From Argyresthia goedartella (Eukaryota; Arthropoda; Insecta; Lepidoptera; Argyresthiidae), in NCBI GenBank assembly GCA_949825045.1, contig OX463810.1, positions 33,862,201 through 33,926,200 of the forward strand: DNA of 64,000 nucleotides. Direction: 5' to 3'. This document shows positions 42,586 to 55,145 of this stretch, piece after piece (positions within the stretch are counted from its first letter, which is position 1; each line of letters opens with the position of its first letter). The notes under the pieces are model-generated. The model was not told the DNA's origin. It saw only the letters and a list, made by a program, of their open reading frames with translations, and did no database searches. A program made the position numbers and the translations under genes.

Positions 42586-42846
42586 CAGATGTAGTGAATA
42601 ATCCTTTCCTATCGGCAAAACTCGGAACAACGATAACACCCGAATGGTGCCGATGTGTCTATGAATTACTGTATTATTAAATTACGTGTAGGTACTAGTT
42701 ACTAGTTATTATTCTGTGGTGTAGGTATCAAATAAATCGCATACTTTATTTATCAATGTCAAATGTCTCGATGGGTACTGAGTGCGAGTGAAGTTTCCGA
42801 ACATTTCCGAGAAAATACGAAAGGAAAGGATTATTCACTACATCTG
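42586..42846. mobile_element. TIR element M1, copy 2 (261 bp MITE)
   Basis: Same terminal repeats as copy 1, TA on both sides (42584-42585 and 42847-42848), interior colinear in the inverse direction. It differs by a 34-bp insertion containing ACTAGTTACTAGTTATTATT, bounded by repeated GTAGGTA. Confidence 0.88.
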
Positions 42847-43998
42847 TATGCATACATTACATACGCTTACATGGTATGGGTACAGTTAGAAACGGAAATG
42901 GGTGTGCCGACTCCGCCAGGGCCAGGGTTGTTTGGTTGCGTGACCAATAGGATACCAGATACGCTCCAAATGTTTTGACCATGGCTTGCCAGTGAGCTAA
43001 AGAGCCTTAGGTGCGTGTGTGTTATGGTAGTAATATCATTGAAACAGAACAACTGCGTCACGCGTGCTCATGCATAGCAACGGCCGATTGCTCAAAGCTC
43101 GGATCAATGCAGTTCCGAAATGCATTCGTATTTGCACAAACAGCCGCGGTTCACTGGACACGATAAAAGGTAATATGGGACTGGACAAGTGGATTCCAGT
43201 CCGACTATGGGCGTTGTACCAGGGTGAACTTATGTTGTGGTGGAGCTGGGATACCTTCCTTATTTAGTCATGTGTTCTGCCTCTGTAAAGGACTGGGATT
43301 TAGGATAGGCCGACGTGACCCTTCGGCCGCCTGCTTTCTAAAAATCCAAGAAATATTTTCAAAACATACCAAGTTTGGACTCCTCGAAGTAGGAGACAGA
43401 TTTGTAAAGAGGATCTATACAGACCATAAGAGTGAGTGAAATAGACTATAAATATTTTCGTGAAAAGTCAATAGATTGTATTTTAAATCGCAAAATGTCG
43501 TTTACAAAGTTATTGGTGCGGCTACTTTCACACTCCATTTACTTAACCAGGTGCATTTATAAGTTTGTATATGATATTGAAACAATTTTCGTATTGGAGC
43601 CCCCTTAAATTTGTTTATTTTATTCGGTTTTAAGTATTTTTTGTTAAAGCGGCAACAGAAATATATCATCTGTGAAAATTTCAACAGGCTAACTATCCCA
43701 GTTCATGAGATACAGCCTGGTGATAGACGGACAGACAGCAGAGTCTTTCCGTTTCTACCCTTTGGGTACGGAACCCTAAAAATCAACATCAAAATCGACA
43801 AACTTTTGAAGTGAATTACTTCTTTAGTCGTGATTTGGAAATCAAAAAGTGGATAAGAATGAATGGTGGTAAACCATTGGCTAAAAGTGGTTCCTGTATT
43901 TTCGGACATCAACCAAACCATTAAATATCGATCCTTGACTATGTAACAAACAAAACATAACATCTATATCTATAACCCAAAACTCAGTGCAATTCTGA
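42847..43998. other. Intron DNA; no gene seen
   Basis: REP-4-related sequence spans 43440-43785 in diverged form (minus). The rest is unassigned. Confidence 0.45.
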
Positions 43999-44176
43999 TA
44001 ACCTCTGTAGCGCAGCGGTTGTTGCTGTACCATGCGAGAGGTCCCGGGTTCCATCCCCGGCTGTGGGTAAGGAAATAAAGAAAAAAAAACAAGTCTTGGA
44101 TGTTTATATGTGTGTCGTCGCGTTTCTGGTACCCACGACACAGGTTATCCTAGTATAGGGCCAGAAGCAATGTATG
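43999..44176 (+). mobile_element. SINE2 copy
   Basis: Head CCTCTGTAGCGCAGCGGTTG with a B-box reading GGTTCCATCCC (degenerate), an A-rich linker, and a body ending GGCCAGAAGCAATGTA. Aligns over its length with 28699-28880. Confidence 0.83.
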
Positions 44177-45123
44177 TGGCGAAGTTCTAAATTGTTATCA
44201 ACTTCAATATGGGGTGGGGATTTATTTATTTATTTATTTGTTGATGTTTCACAGCATAAGTAATTAATTCGATAAAAATAACACTGATATAAATGGGTAA
44301 TGCCAATTACGAAACATATCCTTTATAAATTATGATGAGGATTTTTAGATCATAAAACATATGTATAAAAGGTAATTTTACATTATATATAATAAGGTAT
44401 GTGTTTGTGCGTGCGTGCGTTTGTATATGTGTATGTGTGTGTGTGTGTGTGTGTGAGAGAGAGGGAGAGGGTATGAAATATGTGTGTGGATATGAGGTGT
44501 TCCTATGTCATGTGAGAGAGTTCAATTTCCTTGAATAAATGTTATTGTTTATTTTTGATGATCAATGGGATATGGGTGACTTACTCTGAAGAAGAAAGAA
44601 GGTACCCTGGGTTAACTAGTGTTATTCATTAATTCGTTCATCAATCCCCCCTTTTGCCATCAGTACCTTGTGCGAAGAATTCACATCAATATTGGGCTGA
44701 TACACCTGTGTATTTAAAATTATATTCTTGGAATTTAATATCTCTACCTATATGAAAAGGTAAAATCCAATAATCCATTCTCAAGCACGAGAACTGGTAC
44801 TGCTAAATTGAACGGCATTTTTTTCGAAAAACATGTTCAGAAACTAGAAACTGAATAGAGATGGAAGATAGATACAATATCAATTCCTCGAGATGCATTC
44901 CCATCAATGTAAGTCCCACGGCGACGGTATACAGTCCGCAGCTTCCGACTGATCGCGCAAGTAAATCATACTGAATTGTATAATTTCCTCCACGTCATAC
45001 TAAATCATGATCTGCTGGACAATGGCACGTGGACGCCTTAGGTCAGTAATTGGAAGACGCCCACTCTTTTGTGTGACCACAACTCTCTGTTTGAAGAAGA
45101 TTTCTCAAAACCAACCACAAAAA
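44177..45123. other. Intron DNA; microsatellite, no gene seen
   Basis: Holds the GT/GA microsatellite at 44398-44471; otherwise AT-rich with no recognised repeat. Confidence 0.45.
44398..44471. repeat. (GT)n / (GA)n microsatellite
   Basis: GTGTTTGTGCGTGCGTGCGT followed by a pure GT run and then a GA-rich run. Confidence 0.9.
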
Positions 45124-45575
45124 TGTACAGACACTTCCCTGCGCTATTAGGGAGTCCCTCAATTTTCACTTTTAAGAAAAGATTGAAAGTGCATTTCCTT
45201 TCTCTTCCGTAAAAGGTACCATATCTATATAGGTATATGTATGATTTATTTTAGTTTATGTATGTTCATGCTATATCAATATATACAATTACATAAAATA
45301 CAATTATTTTATATAGTTGGAGTATATATTTTTATTTTATATTTGGTATTGTTTATATATATATATTACGAAACATATATATATATATATATATGTTGAA
45401 AGTAATTTTCGTACGTATGTATAGAGTGTTATTGTGAACTAGGACTCTCCTGTCTTGCCTAGGTTTGCTGGAAGAAACATATTTTTAGAGATAAGCTCGC
45501 CTTTGCTATTACATTGCTTTTAATTCTCTGTAACCTTATATTATCTATGCAATAAAGGATATGAATATGAAGCAC
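45124..45575 (+). mobile_element. LINE-B-type 3' end fragment
   Basis: Short coding remnant CACTTCCCTGCGCTATTAGG to TTTCTCTTCCGTAA, then an AT-rich 3' UTR with a TA microsatellite, GGTTTGCTGGAAGAAACATA (the left hairpin arm is mutated) and a GATATGAATATGAA tail. Confidence 0.78.
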
Positions 45576-48500
45576 ACTCGTAATGTGGATTATTTATTAA
45601 CAAGTTGAGAAAACCATAGCTGTGGCGATGGGCTAGCCCCATGTCTAACAAATGGAGCTTTCAATAACTAGCTCAACGTGAGCGTAACTGTGCCTCTGCC
45701 ACCGCGTATGATCAAAGGAGTGACCCTTTGCTTATTTGGTTTTAACCCCGCAACGACCCACGACTGCAATAGAGGTAATTTTCCCGTTATAGGTATTGAA
45801 TTTTATTACCATGCCATGAGTCTCCTCATGCCTCAAAATGGGGTTGGCTTGGTGGGTTAAAAGCGTCCCATGTACGCGTACCCACAGCACGTAATTTGCC
45901 GTGTGTACTCTCCTCTGCCTACTAAAGCATGCTTATTGAATAGGTTAAGCATTTTTATAGGCTCACAAAAGCCAGGATGTCGTCTGTTGGAGCGTGGTAG
46001 CGAGTTGCTTAGTGACTGTTATACAGCATTTCTACAGCTCGGTTTGTATGGAAAGCTCTGAGCAACGTGTAGGATCACGCGTGTGATGTTTGTGCGGGGG
46101 CAGAGATTAAATTGAGTTGATTACAGCAGAAACTACCCATGATCGTTTGATGTTGATATTGATAAGCTTTGGAATGGCTTCTGATTATTTACGCATTGAT
46201 TGAAAGTTATAATGATGGGTATAATCAACCGGGGAATAAATCCTCTGATGATGTGTTTAGTAATAATATTTTAAATACATTCCACTGTGACACTGAGACT
46301 TGTTTGTTATACTGTTTTTTTACACAACAAACATAGGGGACACTTTATAGTCTGTGGAACTGGTACACTTGTTTAGATAATATCTGGGCGCCAAGCCCTG
46401 TTGGTGCAGTTGGTCGCGCCCACAGATATCTCGAATGCTCTGTGGTCGCGCCGATGACAAATCATCAGACTGCACATCAGTCGTCATAGGCTCTTATACC
46501 GTTATACCTACCTAAAAGCTGAATGATTAAATATCTGTGACATTGTGATCAAAAAAATATTGAAAAAATAAAAATAATTGCATGGAGGATGAAGCACGCT
46601 TTATTGGGATTCGACCTCATTTGAACAATACTTTTTGGTTAGGCTTCTCCCTCCGCACTAAAGTGATATTTTGGCGTAATGATGTAATTTTTGTATTGTC
46701 ATTGGAATTTCTGCCATATATTTATTGGAATTAAGTGAAATGACAAGTGCTACGCCAACTTGGAATGAAGATATTTTGTCATTGTAATTTCCGCCTTATT
46801 TTCGTTGTTGTAAAGTACCGTACCCATTGGGCGGAAAAAATAAACGCATGAAAACTCAGTTTATACCAGTTACGAGAGCTAGTGAGATCGAATTTTCGCC
46901 ACCAAGAACCCCTATATAGCAAATTCCATTGAAAACCAGCGCCGTTTTCGAGAATTCAAATAATATATACTTAGTTACAGAGATTCCTCGTTGGATTAGT
47001 GGATATAGCGAGGGCGCACGGCATTGTGTTTTTAGTTTCAGTTGTGTAATCTACTTATCAGATAACATCAGCAAATGAAGGTAGGCAGGCACCATAATGC
47101 GTTCTGCAATTTGGTTCCACAAAATTAGGTACAGTAATTTAAACTTTGAATGTACAAATACATTGAAAAATGAAAAAATAAAATGAAAAATATTTATTTG
47201 CAGACTTAATTTGCAAAACAGATTAACAGTGCTTCTCACACTAGGCATTCCTGTGTTGTGGGAAACTCATATGATTAATAGTTTGATTTGCGTCATTTAC
47301 ATGATACAGGGAAGAAAAACAATGTTAAATCTATGTAAAGTTTAAGTTAAGGTTGTCACATCTCATCCATCAGTAGTTTTTATATAAAAAGCATTTTTAA
47401 GCTACTTATAACTGCTCAACAGTTTCGTAGGACAGAGTCACCATCCAATCCTGCACATCTTCTTATAGTTTCCCTTAACGTGTTTTCTTTAATGTTGCAG
47501 CTGTTTAGAACCATGTTGTAAACCAAACTATTTACAAAATGACTGAATCGGGAGGCAAAGGCAGTCCGAATGCGTGGCATACGTATTCTAAGCACTCGTT
47601 TTAATAACAACGCCGCGTATTGGGTCGAGTTTAATACAGTTCTGTGTGTGGAGAGGACTATTTTTATTAAATATAAGCTTCCTGACACTTACAATCACTT
47701 TATATTTTTTCAATATTATATTTATTTATATTTTTTTTATTATATTATATTATAATTTATATTTTTTCAACTTACAATCACTTTAATCAATTAACTTTAT
47801 ACAAGTTTTCGGTAGGGTATTTATAAGGTTTTTTTAGCATTTTTTTTAAAACAGAACGTTGTGCTTACCATAAGTGCTTAGAATTACCTAGTTACTCAGT
47901 ATTTAAACTTAAGCGTGAGTAGAAATAGAAAGGATAGTATTTAAACGAGTGACTGTAAATTAAAGTTTGAAGTGATAAAAATAATTAATTTAGGTTATTG
48001 TATTACTAAGTGAGCGACTAACTGCGGGTGACGAGAAATAAACAGAACAGCAACTTACAAACATTAATTTGAGTTACTTAAAATACAAAATGAGAAGCTT
48101 TTCTTTGCATGCGCTCCGCTCTTGTCCGGGGTTGCTTCTTCTAAGTCACAACCTAACCTATAACCCAATTGAAATTAAGCCACAATAACCTACTCTAGCC
48201 AACATTGGCTTTCTGTGTTCCATTATTGAAGTTGCCCTCTCTGTATTTCTAGTCGCTCACTTAGTAATTTGGTCGCACGGTTATAATTTTAATATCTGAA
48301 ATGCCCACTAAAAAGCTCGTTCTGAATTTTATTATTATCAGAAAAAAATGCTCAATTTAGTGTTTTTTTTCGCTCATTTCAAGTATTTCGGCTGTTCATG
48401 GCCATTCGCTCAGTGATCATTCGCTTAATTCGTTTTTTATTCGATCGTTTTATAATTCCCCATATAAAAACATTCGCTAAAGTGAAACATATTCAATACA

Positions 48501-49879
48501 TCTCTACATATGAAGTATCCAGCCAGCTGCCAGGTGTATTTAGGTATTATGTAGTTGAAACAAAAGAGGGGTCGGTCGGTGTGTCTGTGTGTCTGTCCGT
48601 GTCACCCTCATGAATAAAGTTCGTTAGTTATTTGTATGTACCCCTGTAATTTTTCATCCAATGCTTTTTTATATAAACAGTGCTGGGTCGGAATCTATGA
48701 AATTAAATTTAAAATAACAGATTATACAATTAAATTAATTACAATAAAATAGTCATATAGTCATAACTAAACTAAACAAACAAAATTAACATATATTAAC
48801 CCTAAGAAACGCCCATGGAGGGTTATAGTGGAATCGAAGAAAATTGCCTGCGCTACTTCCTAAAAGAACATCTACAACTTGCCTAAGCAGAAAAATATTA
48901 CCAATAAAAAAAAACACCCACCATTGTTAATTCATAAAATGGTACCGCCACAGATGAATCTAAAAAATTCCAATTACAAAAATTTACACGTGCGATCCGG
49001 AAAACTTTTCCGATTTCCGGCTAGACGGAAGTGACGTCACGGCTTCACCCGGCCGAGTCACGCGGTCGACTGGGCGCGCGAACTTGGATCACTCTGTATA
49101 TCAACAGCCGGCGTACAGTATACGGACGGTTTGGAGATAAAATAACATTATACAAATATATAGGTAGGCAGGTGTGGAATTTCTGCAAAATATCAGTTAG
49201 TTTAATAGTATCTCTATTTATGTGACAGAAACAGACCACTACCTACTTGCAACTAACAGACTGTTAAAAGGCTATCAAAGATGTATATGCATATTTCCCT
49301 AATCTTATCAAACCTTAGAATAGTAGCTGTACACCTCTCTTCTTATTCATCCTGTAAATATAATTACCCGTAAATTTTGAGATTTGGCGTATTCGCTTGA
49401 TTTCCCTTGCACTTTAAAATAATTATATATTTGCTATAATTATGACTAAATGATCTAAGATTACTGTAGGAGCCCACCACGTCCTACTGCTGAGCAAAGG
49501 CCTCTCTCTCCTTCTAAGATTACTTCTAAACAAATAAATCTAATATTCAAAACTTTTTCCATTCCTTTGAAAGATGGGGCACACCGTTTTTTTTTCGGTG
49601 GCAGGCCAATCATAGTGGATTGGAGATTTTGATGAAATTATTTAAAAATATAATCCATAAAATTTAGCCAACGATAGAAGACGCTAAAACAAGCAAAACA
49701 TTTTATGTAGTAAATTTTCCTTAAGTGCATGTTTGCGAGATTTTTTGTCAAAAAGTTCGTTATTTTACAAATGATATCGTCAATACTTTCTATGAATTTC
49801 TAATAATATTAAATAGATAAAAGCAAATTAATTTATTCTAAAACCATTATTTTAGGAAGTTAGATTTATGAAATGTTGA
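45576..49879. other. Intron DNA; no gene seen
   Basis: 4.3 kb of AT-rich DNA with a GGCGATGGGCTAGCC repeat at 45625-45715, a SINE2 tail at 47219-47265 and a GC-rich patch at 49015-49135. That patch includes TGACGTCA but no splice-supported ORF. Confidence 0.45.
47219..47265 (-). mobile_element. SINE2 tail fragment
   Basis: Plus CACACTAGGCATTCCTGTGT followed by GTGGGAAACTCA resembles the end of the SINE2 body on the minus strand. Short and uncertain. Confidence 0.4.
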
Positions 49880-50308
49880 TAACCCGACTGTGGAACGCAC
49901 TTCCCTGCACTATTAGGGATAGTCCCTCAATTTTCACTTTTAAGAAAAGATTGAAAGCGTATTTCCTTTCTCTACCGTAATCGGTATCATATTTATGTAA
50001 GTATATGTATGATATTTTGTAGTTTATATATGTTCAATTGTACATGCTATCTAGTGTATTTTATATAGTTGAGATATATCTTTTTATATGGTATATTTTA
50101 TTTATATTTTAAAAGTAATTTTCGTACGTATGTATACAGTTTTATTGCGCACTAGGACTGTCCTTTTTCACAAACACTCCTGTATTGCCTAGGTTTGCTG
50201 GAAGAAATCTCTTTTTAGAGATAAGCTCGCCTTTGCCTATAAAAATTATTGTAACTGTCTGTTTATCTATGTTTTCTGTGCAATAAAGAATATGAATATG
50301 AATAACCC
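49880..50308 (+). mobile_element. LINE-B-type 3' end fragment
   Basis: Codes the family C-terminus RLWNALPCTIRDSPSIFTFK and stops at TAA. The 3' UTR carries the perfect hairpin (50207-50222), and the tail is GAATATGAATATGAATA. The part of the element 5' of RLWNAL is missing. Confidence 0.82.
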
Positions 50309-50689
50309 AGATAAAAATGCCAGGAGAATAATTTTTGTAATCTGATCAGATATCGAAAATTTAGCCCCAGGATAGTAAAACGTAAATAGTCGCCTTAATC
50401 GTCGTCCCTTACCATCTCAAAGCCATGCATATACCCACGTGCGGCGAACTTGACGTGACTTTAATTTGAGTTTAGAACAAAAACTAAATTCGCGCCATAT
50501 TTATGGCTTTTGGAGGGAAACTCCAGCTACCGAGGAGCCGTCCACAATTTCAATTACAACCTCCTTGCCTGCTCAGCAGCTACTTTACAGTAAGATAAAG
50601 ATAACGAAAAAAAGCCTCTTTATTCTCATAATCATACAGGCGTAGGTAATAATTAATAATACGTCACAAAAATTTGATATTTTACAATT
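50309..50689. other. Intron DNA; no gene seen
   Basis: No recognised repeat or ORF between the LINE-B tail and R460 copy F. Confidence 0.4.
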
Positions 50690-51119
50690 TTTATCTACAC
50701 AGGTATCATAAACCCTCTTTACTGCGTCCAAAAACCGCACGTTACGATCAGCATAATGTTAAACTACTTTGTAAAAACTAATTTCTTATCTGAATATTGA
50801 ACATTATGACTATAATGTGAAAAAAAAATCTACATATTATGACATTCAAATTTCGAACGCCGACGCCCACCTGCGTACCGCCCCTACTTTGTCTGTGAAG
50901 TTGGTACTACAGAACAAGCTAAACAACTCAATGCCACAATGCCGGTCAAACATGCAGTTCCTGAACACATCAAATAGAGCTTATTATATGTGTGTAGATA
51001 AACTAGTGTATGTAATTGTACATAATTAGGTATTAAAACTCTCGGGTGATATTATTATGAAACTCCGCTCTCGAGTTTTAATGCCCTCCATTATGTATCA
51101 GTCACATAAACTACTATTT
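50690..51119 (-). repeat. R460 copy F
   Basis: Full-length copy in inverse orientation (plus TTTATCTACACAGGTATCAT to CACATAAACTACTATT). A deletion inside the core breaks the short ORF seen in the other copies. It directly abuts the RTE-like LINE fragment at 51120-51540. Confidence 0.87.
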
Positions 51120-51540
51120 AATATATTAATGATATAAAAAATAGGTCCTTCATGAACGCGCCCTGGTATGAGGTACCGATTTACGGGTAAAGGCCATCTC
51201 CAACTGCATCCTCGAGTCCCTGTTCTTGGCCAGTCTGCTCCACGTCCACGATGTCGCCCCGCCAGCGACGTCGTGGACGCCCCTGTGGTCTCGTCGCCTC
51301 CCTTGGGTACCACAGTAGGATTCCCTCGCTCCATTTCCCGTCTGTCATCCTTGCTGTATGTCCAGCCCACCTCCACTTAAGTTGGCACATGAGCTTCGCG
51401 GCATCTCTGACTTTCGTCTGCTGTCTTATTTTTTGGTTTATTTTTCTGTCCCTCATCTTGAATCCCAGCATACTTCTTTCTGCTGCCCTCTGAAAGACTT
51501 GTATCTTCCGTATTATATCAAGTATTATTGTTTCCATGGC
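51120..51540 (-). pseudogene. RTE-like LINE C-terminal fragment
   Basis: The minus-strand ORF 51181-51537 reads QRAAERSMLGFKMRDRKINQ, then KWRWAGHTARMTDGKWSEGI, then RPQGRPRRRWRGDIVD. This matches the C-terminal region of RTE-clade LINE proteins (AMERAMLG, KW-x-WAGH-x-AR, GRP-x-x-RW-x-DD). The frame shifts at about 51200. The upstream endonuclease and polymerase are missing. The 3' side abuts R460 copy F. Confidence 0.8.
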
Positions 51541-51904
51541 TTTCTTTTGAGTGTTATTGGTAATTTTGACTTAAATATATCTTTTACTTTCAGTAGGACC
51601 CGGTAAATATATTCGGAAATTCAAGCCCGACTTACATTTCACTAAGCGAGGTACTCCGTTCCGAGGAATTCCGTTTAGGTAGAACCTGCCGTGCAAACGT
51701 GGGCTTTTGTCAGACGTCATGCATGCCATGCAAGTAGGTGGGCACGGTGCCTTAACCCAGATGTTACGGGATGGTTTAAAATTGGATCGTGATTTTGAAC
51801 TTTACCATTTAATCCTATGGAATTTTTTAAACGACGGTTGACATGTGGGTTAATATTCACTTCATTTCCGAATTTAATAATGATAAACTGCATTTACTAT
51901 ACCA

Positions 51905-52005
51905 TCCCCACCGAGGGGCACAGGCCTTTACCATATTAGTAAGATTGAGCCATACTCCACCACGCTGGCTCAGCGCGGGCTGATGGAGGGGTGTCGGGCT
52001 AGTAG
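51905..52005 (+). repeat. REP-3 copy
   Basis: CCCCACCGAGGGGCACAGGC, then GAGCCATACTCCACCACGCT and GGGGTGTCGGGCTAGTAGCC. Confidence 0.7.
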
Positions 52006-52071
52006 CCAACACGACTGTTAGAAGTTATCAAGCTGCCCTCCCAATGAACAATCAAGAATAACTAATTAAAC

Positions 52072-52075
<4 letters not shown>

Positions 52076-52121
<46 letters not shown>
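52076..52121. repeat. (TA)n microsatellite
   Basis: Uninterrupted alternating TA of about 45 bp. Confidence 0.95.
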
Positions 52122-52122
<1 letters not shown>

Positions 52123-52254
52123 GGTACTACTTTCATATAAAAACTATACAATATATAAATACAAGAATAAGTACATTTATATACTATATAACTAAAGTTG
52201 GAATAGTTAAATCAAAAAGGATTTCTTTAAGTATTGTTTCGCTCACAGGTTTCG

Positions 52255-52308
52255 CTCTTTCCTCGACGGCTAGCGAGCCATGGAGTCTGCCGGCTTTACG
52301 CCACAACA
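52255..52308 (-). repeat. Diverged BEL/Pao LTR remnant
   Basis: Plus CCTCGACGGCTAGCGAGCCA, then TGGAGTCTGCCGGC, then TTTACGCCACAACA resembles the last ~50 bp of the BEL LTR on plus (5990-6039) with several substitutions. Only this end is recognisable; no paired LTR nearby. Confidence 0.6.
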
Positions 52309-53404
52309 ACTAATTTGAATTTAGTTTGCCTACAGTTAAATCTAATATGTAGTATATTTTACTTTACTCAGATTACTTGAAAATTTACTAAATATTTGCT
52401 AATTGATGAATCTGTTTATAATGGCAAAGTAAAAGTTTATTTTGTAGATACACTTAAGGTAATTGTGAAACCTAGTTCTTCAAAGGATTTTTCGGTATAC
52501 TGTTTTAATCTTATTTGACCTAAATTAATAATTATACTGTGAAAAATTATTAAATAGGACGTGTCTATTGAGAAAATAACTAAGCAGAAAGATGGATGAA
52601 GAGAAAAACTTAAAAATAACAAGAGCTTTCCGCCGAAGAATAGAAAAATACAGAAAATTGATGATAACAAAAAGAGTGTCCATGAAAGTGCTGCAAAATG
52701 CCCTGCAATGACTGACATGCATCAACCCCATCAACTGCGCCAGCACCGCCATCGAATATTATATACAACGCAGTAGAACATAAAGAAGAAAGTCAAGAAG
52801 AATGTGATTTAGGATCGGATGGCTCTGACACAAAAGTTGTGATGATTTCAACTTTAGGGACGAGATACGAAGCTGGGCGATAAATCAGAATTTATCTCAA
52901 TATAGCTTTGAATGGTTTATTGCGGGTGCGTAGGAGGATACGCTCGAAGCGTCAGCGACATGCCGATAATACATCGTAGGCGAAATGTTTCGAAGAGCAG
53001 CGTAAAGACAGCGACGTAAAGACTACAATTAGCAATAGAATCTTCCACGGTCTTACTGTGGAATTTCTATAACAATACTGGTGTGGTGGTGGTGCCTGTG
53101 GAGTTACCGTGGCTACTATAAAAGCGTCCAGTAATTCAACACTCCCCAAAAATCTCTTTCTCGTAGTTCATAGCAATATCACATTCCACATGTGGAACCT
53201 CGTGTAGAGGAGATCTACACTATATTCATTCACGTAAACATGTAGATTACATTGGCAGGCTACAAATACAATGAAATGTTTACATACCGATGCTATCAAT
53301 TTGTTGCATGAACTCCTTCCGAAATTCACTTGAACAAGACAAGCGAAATGACAAGTTTCGAAAAGATCAAGTATATCAAGTATAACTAGAGAAACGTTTA
53401 ATAC

Positions 53405-53770
53405 CAATAGTAGTTTATATGACTGCTACATAATTATGTACAGTTACATACACTAGTTTATCTACACACATATCATAAGTGTTCAGGAACCGCATGTTCG
53501 ACCGGCATGGTGGCATTGATAATTCCTTTGTACTTGTTTAGCATGTTCAGTAGTACCAACTTCACAAACAAAGTAGGGGCGACACGCAGGCGGGCGTCGA
53601 CTTTCGAAATTTAAATGTCATAATATATAGAAAAATTACACATTATGGTCATAATGTGTAATTTTTCAGATAAGAAATGAGTTTTTACCAAGTAGTTTAA
53701 CATTATGCTGATCGTAACGTGCGGTTTTTGTACCCAGTAAAGAGGGTTTATGATACGTTTGTAGATAAAA
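53405..53770 (+). repeat. R460 copy E (internally deleted)
   Basis: Starts AATAGTAGTTTATATGACTG and ends TTGTAGATAAAA. The CTCGAG hairpin block present in the other copies is missing between the terminal hairpin and the ACATACACTAGTTTATCTA segment. Confidence 0.85.
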
Positions 53771-55145
53771 GGTATTAAATAGGTCTACAAAACGGTTTAA
53801 AGTAGAAGTAAAGTGCAATATTTCTTTACTATCACTCCATAAAATAAATCTTGTATTTTTACAAACATATGATTGTGTTTAGTTTCACTTCATTAGGAAA
53901 AATAAGATTTAACGCCATTTTGCACTCTTTGTGAAATATTTAAATTAATTTTCTCACACCAAATCATTAAAACCAGGAGCATAAATAGAGTTGTAATTCT
54001 ATTCTTACTATGTTAGTAATCAAAGTAATTTAAATACCTAAAGACAATGTAATATTGACCACTAACATGTCACCAATTCTTTCATGTGTAAATCAAATAA
54101 TCCATACTTATCAGTTCTTTTTCGGGATGTTTTAGGCCCCTCTGTTTTAATTATCCATTTTGCACATAAAACTAGCATGGGTTTCTAATGCATACTACGG
54201 CATAATTCAGTCATTATAGAGGCAACAAATATTTCTAAGTTCACCATTTTTATAATCCTGTTGAGTTTTGTGTCATAGTTTATAAGGCCTCCCATTAACT
54301 TCTTTAGTACAATTACAGAAAAGTAAAAAATACTTCGCTAAGTTAAGATTATATTCATAGTCTTAACTAGGCATTGTAGATATCTTCAATGCTATTTCAT
54401 TGTCATAAGTCATTCTACAAGATATCTCTAAACACGGTGTTCAAAGCTTTGTAAAAACGACATTCTTAAGTAAGGTTTAACTATGCGAAATAATGGACAT
54501 AACTGTCCCTTAAAATTGTCTCAAATTCGTGCCCACGTTTACTAAACTGGGCATCCAGGGATTTCTACTAAGGGTATTCAGGGATATTTAAGATTTACCA
54601 AGACAAGGGTCGAATTAGTCAACCTGTCTTCTAGATATCTTCGATACTTTTTTTAAGATCGACTTTAATTGGGCTATTAGGGCCTCTGACACGTTTTTAC
54701 GACTAATATCACCGATTAACGACAGAAGCCGGGACCTACAGAGCTTAACGAAACACCCGAAATAGGGAAGCGCCCGAAACAAATGCCACATAGAAACGGA
54801 CACCCATCCAGTACCCGTCTCGGCCAGATGTTGCTACCCGCACGATCGCGCTCGATCGTGATCGCTATCCTAATTTTGAAAAAAAAACTTGGATTTTTAG
54901 AAAACAGGCGGCCGAATGGTACTGGTGTAGTATATTTTTAGAACTGGCTCATGAAGCCCTTTAATTTGATACCCCACACGATAGGTTTCAGAAAAAAAAA
55001 AAAAAAAAAAAGTTAATGACGTTATAAATCCCCCCCCCCCTAAGGGAGAAAAGCTCTTGATAAAAAAACCTTTTAACTCAAGGAACACGTATGCCAAGTT
55101 TTGTGAGGATCGCTAAAAATCTGTGGCCCCTAGACCGGAACCTTT
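53771..55145. other. Intron DNA; no gene seen
   Basis: AT-rich; ends with homopolymers and a repeat (CTCAAGGAACACGTATGCCA, 55076-55110) that precedes LINE-A3. Confidence 0.45.
54983..55041. repeat. A- and C-homopolymers
   Basis: A run of about 20 A and a run of about 10 C, just left of LINE-A3; assembly errors are likely in such runs. Confidence 0.85.

Larger units (their letters stand above)
51541..53404. other. Intron DNA; no gene seen
   Basis: Contains REP-3, the TA microsatellite and the LTR remnant. 52540-53160 has no motif I recognise. Confidence 0.4.

Noticed and set aside
49015..49135. GC-rich patch with TGACGTCA as promoter or exon
   Set aside because: One motif occurrence, no ORF with splice sites, and nothing else pointing to a promoter.
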